Notes under the pieces: model-generated
The model's database searches: none
Told to the model about the DNA's origin: nothing
What the model saw: the letters and a program-made list of their open reading frames with translations, nothing else
Translations under genes and position numbers: made by a program
Source: Dryas octopetala
Lineage: Eukaryota; Streptophyta; Magnoliopsida; Rosales; Rosaceae
Direction of reading: 5' to 3'
NCBI GenBank assembly: GCA_963921425.1
Contig: OY992836.1
Coordinates: 17,191,614 to 17,255,613, forward strand
DNA length: 64,000 bases
In this document: piece after piece, positions 50,742-62,000 of the stretch
Layout: every line of letters begins with the position of its first letter
How positions within the stretch are numbered: the first letter of the stretch is position 1

Positions 50742-51063
50742 GTGGCATGCAACACTGTAATCAGAACCATTAGTTTTATCCATGTACAGAAGATTCTGCA
50801 GCTAAATGGTCCCTGAAATAAATATACCTACTCTACTCTACTCAAAGCCGCTCTCCCTCACTCTCCTCTAGTAGTATTGAATCATGCACACCCGCTTCTC
50901 TATTTTCCTCTGAACCTGTCTCTCTTTCTTCACTGCACTCTGAAGTCTGAAACTAGTTTTGGTTTCATCTTTTCCTTGTTCACTTTGAAACTTGCTTTTC
51001 TTTTCTTTTCTTTTTTTCCCTTTTTTTTTTTCTCCCCTTATTGGTTTGTTTACCTCTTCTTCA
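50681..51063 (+). promoter_or_regulatory. GRF 5' leader/promoter with (GA)n and pyrimidine tract
   Basis: (AG)n runs at 50697-50738, followed by CTCT-rich sequence (50830-50930) and a long T/C tract (50995-51040) just before the ATG. GA/CT-rich leaders are usual for GRF genes and can bind BPC-type GAGA factors. The transcription start cannot be fixed; no clear TATA box was seen. Confidence 0.45.
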
Positions 51064-52649
51064 ATGATGAGTGGGAGAAGCAGCAGGTTTCCCTTCACTC
51101 CATCTCAGTGGCAAGAGCTTGAACACCAAGCTCTCATCTACAAGTACATGGTTTCAGGCATACCCATCCCACCTGATCTCCTCTTCTCCATCAAAAGAAA
51201 CTGCTTGGACTCTCCCCTGCCTTCTAAGCTCTTCTCTCATCACCCTTCACATAGTAAGCCAACTACACCTCTCTGTCTCTGATCTCTAGCTATTTTGTGT
51301 GTGTTTGTTTGTGTATGTAACTTTAAATTTAAAATTTGAAATGGGTATTTTGGCTTTTGCTGACGAGAAGGTTCCTGTGGATTTTGCAGTTGGATGGAAC
51401 TGTTTTCAGATGGGTTTGGGGAGAAAAATAGACCCAGAACCAGGAAGATGCAGAAGAACAGATGGAAAGAAATGGAGGTGCTCAAAAGAGGCATTTCCTG
51501 ATTCAAAATACTGTGAGAGACACATGCATAGAGGCAAAAACCGTTCAAGAAAGCCTGTGGAAGTTTTCAAACCAACAACAACAAACTCAAACTCAAACTC
51601 AAACCCATCATCAACAGCACCAGCCATCTCATCAATCACTAACAAGAACCCCCCTACACCAACCCCAACCTTCCATTCCCTTTCTTCACTCTCATCACTT
51701 TCCTCTGACACCCACCACACTCACCTCAGCAACTCTTGCTACAATACCCATCTTGATCACCCTTTCCTTTACCATCACACCCCTTCTTCAAGGCCTCCTG
51801 GAACTGGTTTGTCACATCAAGAAAGAAGTACCTCCTTGCTTTTGGACTCTGCTTCTTATCCTCAACCCAACTCAGAATACAGCAGGTTTGTCTAGAAATG
51901 AACTGAGAAATTAAGTTATGGTGCCTATTTTTTTTACGTTCTTTCTTTGAGTATTAACATGTTGATTGTTGTGATTTTCTTTTGTTATTGGGAAAAAGAA
52001 ACAGGTATGCTTATGGGTTGAAAGAGGAGGTGGATGAGCATGCATTCTTCTCAGAACCTTCAGGGACTGTGAGAGCCTTCTCTGGCTCTTCATCTGTAGA
52101 TGAATCTTGGCAGCTCACACCACTGACAATGAGTTGTTCTTCCTCTTCAAAACAGAGAAGCTGCTCTGGTTTACAGAGTGAGCACCCTCACTTGCAGCTT
52201 CAGAGCTTCACTGATACCCCCAAACACCACAAGCAAGATCAGCAGTACTTCTATGCTTTGGGGAGTAGTGACTTCAAAATGGAGAGAAAGGAAGAAACCC
52301 AGAAGACCATTCATCGCTTCTTTGATGAATGGCCCCTGAAAGATAGAGATTCATGGCTTGATTTGGATGATAATAAATCATCAAACAGTGGATCAGTTTC
52401 GACCACCAGGCTCTCAATCTCCATCCCAACCTCTGCTCATGACTTCCCCATCTTCAATCCTAGAAACCATCATGGTAACTACTTTTTTACAGTGCTCTTT
52501 TTTGTTTGTCAAGTAATGGTAACTGCCTAATTCATTTACTTTTGAGTTAATTTGTTGTATATTGTTCTTGATTCTTCAGACCCAGTTGTGATTTTCTCTA
52601 TTAAGTTCATTTTGTTTTTTTGTTTTTGTTTTTTGCAGATGATCACTGA
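51064..52649 (+). CDS. Growth-regulating factor, GRF5/GRF6-type, miR396-targeted
   Basis: Four coding exons, 51064-51253, 51390-51885, 52005-52474 and 52639-52649, give 388 residues. The QLQ domain (about 9-43: [20 protein letters not shown] and on) binds GIF co-activators. The WRC domain (from [17 protein letters not shown]) has the zinc motif C-x9-C-x10-C-x2-H and basic nuclear signals (KNRSRKP). The C-terminal half is Ser/Thr/Pro-rich with [18 protein letters not shown]. The short N-terminus before QLQ and the [13 protein letters not shown] linker point to the GRF5/6 clade. GRFs are transcription factors promoting cell proliferation in leaves and organs. The last coding exon is only 11 nt (stop TGA at 52647). 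Convergent with CTR9, as, from memory, GRF6 neighbours ELF8 in Arabidopsis. Confidence 0.95.
51542..51562 (+). promoter_or_regulatory. miR396 target site in the GRF WRC exon
   Basis: The 21-bp segment (core TTCAAGAAAGCCTGTGGAA), coding for RSRKPVE, is identical to the canonical GRF miR396 site as I remember it. It predicts post-transcriptional repression in mature tissue. Confidence 0.9.
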
Positions 52650-55464
52650 GTTTCCCAGTACTGTTTTCAGGATCAAGGGCCAAAATTGTACTTACCTGGT
52701 GTCTGTCCCTTTTATTTTTAGTTTTTTGTAAGGTCTAATTAGTGATGGACTATTTTCTTTATTTATTTTTATTAGTTGAACGTGGTTGAATGGGGATTAT
52801 GAGTTTTCAGTGAAGGATCCTATGTCTCTGGCCATCTTGGTTGATGTCCTGCTCTTACTTCATAAATAGTTCCAAATGAGTCAGGCAAATCTGTGTTATT
52901 TTTAGGCTACCATATTCATGTTTTGTTTGTTCAAAATCATAATTGAGGGGGACCCAATGGACCCAAGAGACTGGACCCAGGATTGGCTAATTTGTCAGTT
53001 CTGAGCTCACCCAGGTTATGTTGGCAAAGAGCATACTATCCTTGTAATCTTCAAACTAAGGCAAACATTGATCACCTTACATAAATACCCACCAGCCACT
53101 ATACACAGAAAAAGACCCCTCACAAACATGGCTTTCCATTCTTTCTTGGGTGTCGGCCAGAGTCCTTGGTAAAAAAGTTTTAATTTTATTTAAAAAATTA
53201 TAAATATGACAATAAACTGTGACAGATACAATACTTTTGCTAATTGTAGAATGCAGATACAGTACTGTCTAGTGTGTTTGTAAAGCTGTATAAGAATCAG
53301 TTTACAAAACAGAGGAACCAATATATGTTGGTGCATGTTTTCTTTGGAAAAGATGCCAAATTGCCAGCCGCTCTACTGCTTTTAACTCTAGCTCATACAA
53401 AACTAAGTTGTATTTAGTCAATATCTACAAAGAGCTATTTGCCAATTCTTCATTATTAAAAAGAACTGAACATATTTGCTGGATCCCAAGCATTGCACTC
53501 ATATATATACATTGCCTTTCAATTAAGGCTAATTAATGAATCTACATTTTGGTATTTTTTGGCACTCAACCTTAGAAATAACTCATCAGCTTGCATCATC
53601 TAAAGTTGGCATGTGGCACAAAATATTACTCAATGGACATTATTTCCATCCGCCGTACAAAACACAATTTAAAAGACTTACCTACACACCTATTACCAAA
53701 TCTAGCTAATATTAATTTCCGGCTTTATTACACTTTATTCACGTGAATTTTGAACTCAATCTCACTTCACTACTTAAAAAAAAAATTGTCTCAATTTACT
53801 ACCTGAATTAAAAATTTGTTGTACTATACCATCTCTGCCTCATTTTATCTAAACTTTTGTTAAAAATAAACATATTTTGGTCTTTTTAAATCAATTTTTT
53901 ATTGTGTTAAAATAGGTAAAATGTAAAAAAACCATTTTTTTTTCTAACAATAAGAACTTGAAAAGGACCAAAACACTATTATTTTTAACAAAAATTTAGA
54001 CAAAATTAGCCAGAGGTGGTACATTGCAACAAATTTTTAATTCAGGTGGTAAATTGAAACAATTTTTTTTTAGATAGTGAAATGAGATTGAGTTTAAAGT
54101 TCAAGTGGGTAAAATGTAAAAAAACCTTAATTTCCCATAAACATTAATCCATGTATTATAATAGGGATGAACCACATGTTTATTAATATTAGGATTGAGG
54201 GTTTTAGATATTAATAATTGTATAATTCTAATGGATTGGTTATACTGCCACACAATAAGACGTGTTGGAAAAAAGAATTAAAAAAAAAAAAAGAGAACAT
54301 CAATATACATTATATACGAGTTCTTGGACACCCTTTCCCACTAAATCCCAGTTTTGCAAAGGCAAGCCAGCCTTAACCTTTTGGAAAGCTTGGAAATCAT
54401 CTTTACTCCAAATAAAATGAATAAATAGCAGGGAAAAGAAAAAGAAGAAAAAAGACCCTTTAATATTCTAATGTAACTGGAACTAAAGTTACTGGGTCCT
54501 TAAAAAGAGGTGTATGGGTATGAAAGATGTTTAGTCATAGAAATGAGACAAGCCAAAATAGGCAGAGGCAGCGAAGCTTTAGCAGAAACAGCACTAATCT
54601 GAATTATTCTGAAGGCTCAGGAGGGTGAGTGGGTCTATGGTTGGATTGGTCCAAAAAGAGAACAGAAGTGTTTGCAGACTTGAGCAGCATCTTTGCAGAC
54701 TTAAAAGACTTCTACACTAAATCAGTTGGCAGAGAACCAGATGATGTGCACTTTCAATCCTCCGTAGTCCACACCCATCTCAGTGTCCTGTCCATCAAAC
54801 ACCACCAAATGTAGAGCAATCTCAGAGTTTTTAAAAGAAAAGCAAAAGGTAGAAGCTCATCTTATACACTGTCGTTTCATATTAAGGAGACAATACAAAA
54901 GCACCACACACTCCTTGGTATATCCTCCATGACAAGATGGTATCTAGCTTAACAAGTTTGAAGCATTTGTTGGAAACTAGGCTTATCCATTAAAGCAAGG
55001 ACATGAAACATGTTATTTAAGGTGGATGAAGTAAGTGTCCAATTCTCTATAGAAACCAAAAACATGGTAAAACAGATGACCATCTAATAACCACATGTTC
55101 AGTCCCGCCCATAATATGCTTTTACGCCATCCTGGTGCTAAGCCAATAAACCTCCGATTTCGCTAAGTACATGTAATTGTTCCGATATATTCCACTAGTC
55201 AGAATCTATAACCATAGCAATGCACATGAGATGAAAGTGCTGGGGGCTAAACTAAGGAGGGAATGAAGGAAGCTTCTATTACTGTGAGTTTTTAGTACAA
55301 AATACACTGCAAAAGTATTGTTAGAACTATGGGGACCACAAAGAGCAACTATAAACAATGTAGTGATCCTCTGTGAATGGCTCACGACTTCATGGTAAAG
55401 ACATAATTTATCAAAATTGCAGACATCTTTACTCCTGATCCTGTAGAGTACAAGATGATGGATC
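52650..55464. other. Convergent intergenic region between GRF and CTR9
   Basis: Holds the 3' ends of both genes and a 406-bp MITE (53721-54126). The open frames here have no coding character. Confidence 0.7.
53721..54126. mobile_element. 406-bp foldback MITE with ~170-bp inverted repeats (Mutator-like)
   Basis: Left and right arms are imperfect inverted complements over about 170 bp. Matched words include ACTCAATCTCACTTCACTA (left) and the complement of TAGTGAAATGAGATTGAGTT (right), also ACCTGAATTAAAAATTTGTT and the complement of AACAAATTTTTAATTCAGGT. The exact 9-bp duplication TTAATTTCC flanks it (53712-53720, 54127-54135). The 9-bp length suggests the Mutator superfamily. No coding capacity. 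Confidence 0.88.
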
Positions 55465-57082
55465 TCAATCCTCATTGTCAAGAGCAGCATCTCCATTCAG
55501 CTTATCACCGCCTTCTCTGCCTTCTCCATCACTCTGCAACTCTTCAGAATTTTCTCTTCTAGGACTGGACTCTGGCTGCCTCTCTTGTTGCTCATCATCA
55601 TCATCAGATTCTGACCAAGCCCGCCTCCGTCGACCTGCGGTTGATGAAGGTGCAGCCTAGAACATAAAGATACATATGTTACAGTCAGCAGGAAGTGACA
55701 AAATTGTCTTTCAATGAATTGCCGCCAAAAAGGAATATTCAGTAGGCAGGTTGATTTCAACCAAATACAGGTAAAAATTCATTGATGCTGAGGCACATGA
55801 CATCCAATCTAAACATTTCCATCCAGTCTCATGCAATGAAAATTAAAGATGTTAGCAGGATCTACAAAAATTCCTAGCTAAGATATCAGTGGCCTCTGAT
55901 TGAAAGAACTCAGAAACAAAATAAGAGATAAGTTTTACCACCTCATCCTCAGCATCAGAATCTTCAAGCCCAGCTGCTGCAAGAGGATCTTGAGCATTCT
56001 CTTCATCATCCTGCTCATTCATCTGACCTGTGGGCTCCCTGTAACTCATGTTGGCATCTTCATCTTCCACTTCTTCCTGATCATCCATCATCTCAGCTTC
56101 TGCTTCCTCCGTTTCATAGCGCGACCTTGAGTACTTGTCCTTCTTCCTCCTCTTTCCACCTTTTTTCCTTCTCTTTTCACTATTGCCACCCTCCTCCTCT
56201 TCAATCTCTGACCTTTCCCTTCGCTTAGAAGAAGATGTACTGCTCTTCCATTGCTCCTGAAGATGCACAAAAGTTGGAGAAATTAGAAACATGAAATTTT
56301 AAAAGCAATCTACACAGTTCTCTCTAGAACTGAAGAATTATTCTGTGATCTGCAAGGTTAAAGGGTTCAGAATTCTATGCAAAAAAAAATTAAAAACTTT
56401 TCAGATCAATGAATTTGATCAACTTGACTGCAAAACCATGATAGTTGTTATCATGATTTAATTATACAAGCCAACCCATGTTTGGCCTGGTGCCCTGAGT
56501 TGAGCGTCATCATAAGACTTGAAAGAGAATTGTCACACTCAACTTTGGGGGATACCAATAAGGAAGTATCAGTGCAGACAATTCAGATATCAATCTTTAC
56601 CTTTATGCGCTCAAAATGTTCCTCCTGCTGTCTCACTCGTTTTAGTTCATCCTCTTGCATTCTCCTCTCCAACTGTTGCACAAGAGTAATGGATGATGTA
56701 AACTCATAGAAATGTATTCATCTACAACCATTACTGTACACACAGAATGAAGCAATTTTTGAATACCAAACCTGAAATTTCCTCTGTTCTTCAGCCTTAC
56801 GACGGGCTTCCTCAGCCAGTGCCATCTGACGAGCAACTTCTTGTTTGTGCCGGGTCTTCTGCTCCTCATGCTCAGCTACTTTGAAGTGAACTCTTGCAGC
56901 CTCAAGCAAGTGACTACAATACTCAACGTGAGTATCAATCTTTTTCTCATCAAACCCATGAAAATTAAGGCTGGAAGCAGCAGACAACTGTCTGAATAAA
57001 CGAACAGCATTTTCTAGCTCTGCAACTGTTGACCGCACCTAAAATTTATACAAATTTTGATGAAACAGAAACGTATGTGCAC

Positions 57083-57125
<43 letters not shown>

Positions 57126-58998
57126 CTTCAGATGAGAAGAATTTTATCAAACCTCATCAACAGATTTCTTTGGCTTTTGTAAGGTTGAAGCAGAGAACTT
57201 TTGCATTACAACACCTGCATCAAACCTCAGCGTGTAATTTGAAGGTGCCAAATGAATGGCTCTTAGTAAAGCTTTTTTGCAGTCTTGCCACTGCTCAGCT
57301 TCATAATGGGTACGAGCCAGATAGAGTAGAATCTGAGAGTCTGTGTTATTAAAGAACTTCCTCAAGCAGTTTTGATACTGCGAGATAACAAGAGTCATCA
57401 GCACATGTATACGGTCATGAAACGAATCTGAGTGAATAAATAAATTAAAGAATAGAATAGAGAGGAGAGGAATTCACCATTTTCACAGCCAATGCAAAAT
57501 TTCCTTGAGCAAAATAAACATGTGCCAAATTTATCCACACATCTGGCATCTGAACAAAAATGTTCCCACTGGCAGCTTCTTGAACCTACAATAGTTCAAA
57601 CACAAACAGAACCTTAGCAAATTTTAAATCATGCATGTACTAAAAATGAGGTAATGTATATACCTGCGTAAAAATATCTTTTGAAACATCAAAGTGACCC
57701 TTCTCTGCAAAGACTACTCCAGCACCATTGGCAGCATACAAATTAGCAGAATGTTGAGCTAGGACCTATAAGCGTGTAAAAGGTAGTTAAAGAAAAGAAC
57801 CATGAGATTTGCTGTTATAATGGTTGTCAAAATATAGATCTAAATAGTAAAAATCATATGATTTTATGAATGCCAACTAACAAAAACAAGTCATATTACA
57901 CGTTCACACCTAAAATCGCCTAGTGGTAAGATAATAATGAAATTGAATCTGATTTCAGTCTCGAATCTCAATCAGGTAAAAAAATAAGATTTCACACTCA
58001 ATGGCCTTTTTATGTACTTGAATCTTTGGGTTTAGCATAAAAGATAAAAACAACCGAAAAGGAACCAAAATGGTAAAAGAACAGCCCACACAATATGAAG
58101 AGTAAGATGAAATGGTTATTTTTGCCTTTTGTGCCCCAATGCTTCCTTTTGTCTTCTCTGATTTATGCATAATTATTTTCCTTCAGATAATGAAGAACCA
58201 CTATAACCTACATTTTCTTAACATCACCCAATCAATGACAGAATAGCAATAATCCAATTAACACAAGTCTAACAAAATTATTACAGGAATATAAATTGAT
58301 CGAAACTGTCTTGACCAATGCAAAACATGAAGAGAGATCTTGTATGTGCATTTACATTCAGGCCATACAGCTCCAGCTCATAAACATAACTGATAAAGCA
58401 CACCACATACACTAAAAGGACAACAATAAAAGAAAAACAATTAAAAAAACGTACTTTAGTGTAGAGTTCTTTGGCTTTTTCTAGATGTGTAGCTTCCAAC
58501 TTAGGAGCTCTTTTCTCATTGCGAATTGCGGCAAAGTAGTTCCAGTTGCCCTAACAGTGTCAAATAAGTGTATGAGATGTAGATAGTATTAAAGTAACAA
58601 CTACAATGGCACATGTGTTTCCCTTTGAGGAACAACAGATGTAATCATGAAAATAAAAGTTTCTGGAAATGTAGTTTCTACAGGTTTCTGAAATACCAAA
58701 AGTCATCATTTACATATTATTTTTTTTTAAAAAAGACACGTGATTTACACATTATCAAGATATCTGAAAAGAAATAAGAGAAGCATGCACACTAAAATAA
58801 CACACACCAGAGAAAGAGTGGCATAGGAATCCTTCCCCTCAGTTGCTTCGCTGGCAGCCCGAAAGGTTTCTTTTGCCTTAACCCAGTCATCGTTTTTTAG
58901 TTCCAAGTCACCAAGCATTAGTAATGCATTTGGGCACTTATTATTCACCTTCAGAGCATCATTAACCTATAAAAAGGAGCTTGTCACTTTTGGAATCA

Positions 58999-59032
<34 letters not shown>

Positions 59033-62000
59033 GCATTAGGGTCAAGGGATTTATCAGTAGAATAATAACCAGTTCAATGCTTAGTTGAAAATTATTTCGA
59101 GCTTTTGCAAGGGCAGCAAGTCTCAGATAAGCATCCACATAGTCAGGATACTGCAAAGAAGAAGATATTTTAAGCAAACCAACTCAAGAAAGAAAATTTG
59201 GACCATGATACATCAACAGACTTTTACAAAAGAATATAAGAAGTCACGCTATAATATTACCAAACAACAATCATGAATGATGATGACACAAAACAATCAC
59301 AACAGCAACAGTCAGTATATGAAGAAATTTTAGAGTGAGGGTTAATGTTCCATATTTCATGCCTAATAATTCAGCATGTGGATGAAATTTCTTCTCTTTT
59401 GAGGTACTGCAAGTCTATTTTGAGTCCAGATCACCAGGGACAAAAACTAGGAGTACCAAAGTGTTATCCTTTCACAGGATCAATCAGAGGGATATAAGTA
59501 TATAGTCATGTGAAACTAGGCTTCCTGAGTATATAATATTTGTTCCTTCCTTGGTGGTATACTGGTATTATTACACATAAAGCAAAACAAACACATGCAA
59601 GCACATGCAAGCACATGCACAAATAGAAAAGACATACCTTAAACAAAATTAGACGGTACAATATGCTTGCAGTTTCAGTCTTATGTAACAACTCGAGTAA
59701 TCTGGCCAGGTTAAATAGTGCTGTGACTTTATTCCAAGGCAATTCAACAAAGTGACCTTCTTTCTCAAGTTGATGAAACATATGCATGTCCTTGTATTGG
59801 AAAATAGATGCATTAGCATCAACAGATGGGGGGTTTTCTTTACCATCAACGAAGGCCAGCCATATTCCATCACCTAGTGCGTCCCTGAAAGTTTGTTGAG
59901 CAAGCTGACAGATAGAAGAATATACATATGCATCAAGCTATGTTTATTTGGTGTAGCAATTACAATAAGATTTCCAGGAAGAAAACAAGACAAGCAATCC
60001 TAAAACTGTTCAAATCCACCCAATATTTATGAAACTGCAAATTTTGCATGCTGATGTAGTCTCTTCCACACAAACAATTTTAATTGCATCACATAAACTT
60101 GGAGACTGCACAAACCTCAAATTCTCCTCTCTCAAAATGAAGAACCCCGATGTTGTTGAGAACTTCAATTGGTACTTCTTCACCTTCCTTTTTCAAAAGA
60201 TTACGTGCCTGCAGTAATATTTGACATTTTGATTACTCTTGAGTGGAAAAATACTAGATTCCAGAAATGAAGGAGAAAAAAGAGCTCCATTCAATATAAG
60301 AATGACAACTTTTGCTATCTAGGACAAAATAACAAGAAATCCATACTGTTTTTAGGCAATCCAGAGCAACTCCAGAATCAGATGATATCAACAATTCTCC
60401 CAGATCAAGAAATGCCTGCATTACAGTCCGAAGGGAAAAACAAAAATAAAATGTTCAAAGAAGCATATGGCTCGCTATACATACTAAAAGTTCAAGAAAC
60501 ATCATCAAAATGACCCTGTAACACCTCAAATGGCAACGATCCCAAAACAACTATTATCTTGGCCATGGACAGAAGCATCAATATTAAAACAGGCACGGAA
60601 TGTGGGGCTCTGCCAGTTGCCAGATTAGACATAAGGACACAACTTTATACGGGTTCCAGTGGAGCATTCTACTAAACATGTAAAATTATTAATGTTATAA
60701 CTGTTTTGATGTGTGAAGAACAATGGAGAGTAAAACAATGATGAAAATAATGTACACAAGAACCCCTAACAATTGGCATAGTACACTTCTTTTAAATAAA
60801 CGGAGATACAGTTATGTAAGAGTGGAACACATCAATAAACAGAAAAGTCAACTTTTGCACAGATCAATTCTCACCAGAGAAAAATAAACAGCAAGTGTCA
60901 GGCACATGAGGACATAAGTATCATGTTAGCGGATTCGCACAAATCAATTCTCAGTTTCTCACTAGGAAAAAATATCCACAAGGCCAAAAATCTGTCAAAA
61001 TAATAAACAGGATTGATTACCTGGGCATCATGTGGGTCAATTTTTGTAGCCTTCCTCAGAAATTCCAAGGCCTTCTCAGTCTGCCCAAGCTGAACATATA
61101 TGTGCCCAAGAACCTATATGAAAGGGGAAAATTAGCAAACTCAAACAAATTTAAAAATAGTCATTGATGCTAATATACTTTCATTTCAACTCACTTTCAA
61201 TGTCTCACAATTATCAGGGTAAACCTCCAAAACCTTTTCAAAGTTCAATAGTGCACTTCTAAAATCTCCCAACTTCAGTTGTACTTGTCCTAAACCTGTC
61301 ACCAAGAGCCTAAAATTATGGAGAGAACTAGGTGAATGCGAAAGATGTTAAACAGATATAAATCCTGCATCATCATGCAGACTTTGGCATGATGTTGAAA
61401 AATGTCATAGTAACGGACTAATGGGCCTACTTGAATTATGCAAAGCAACAGGCTTAGTGTTCTATGTAATGTGATGCATCTAAGCCATGTGGTATAAATT
61501 TACATAAGTCAAACACAACCAGGCAAGCTTCAAACTGAAAACATTTGAGGACCTATTTGTTTCATGTTCATATCATCCACACGTATAATAGTGATGATAG
61601 CAAAGATAGGAATACATAAACTATAGAATAACAATGAAAAACAGAGGATGTGAACCACCAACAAAAGAGAAAGAAATTATGTTAAAGTCTTATAGAAGAT
61701 TTATTAATTATAAAACCAATCAAAACCATTACTAATACTATGCCATAATAGCACACTCATGAATAGTATAAAGCACAGAAGATTGCTTATGACTGATGGT
61801 AACTGACCATAATAAGGAAATACGAATTCATGGGGTTTACTGATTTCCTTGACAGATGCTATGTAGTACATCCCAGCCTTATCATAGTCGCCCTGCAAGC
61901 CAGTGGAAACAAACATTGCTACCATTAGTAATCCAAGAGGGCCATAAGTGAAACATGAAAGTATGCATGACTAAAATTAATGACCTTGCTATGGTAAGAT

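Noticed and set aside
51406-51720. Minus-strand open frame opposite the GRF WRC exon
   Set aside because: Antisense shadow; no family resemblance.
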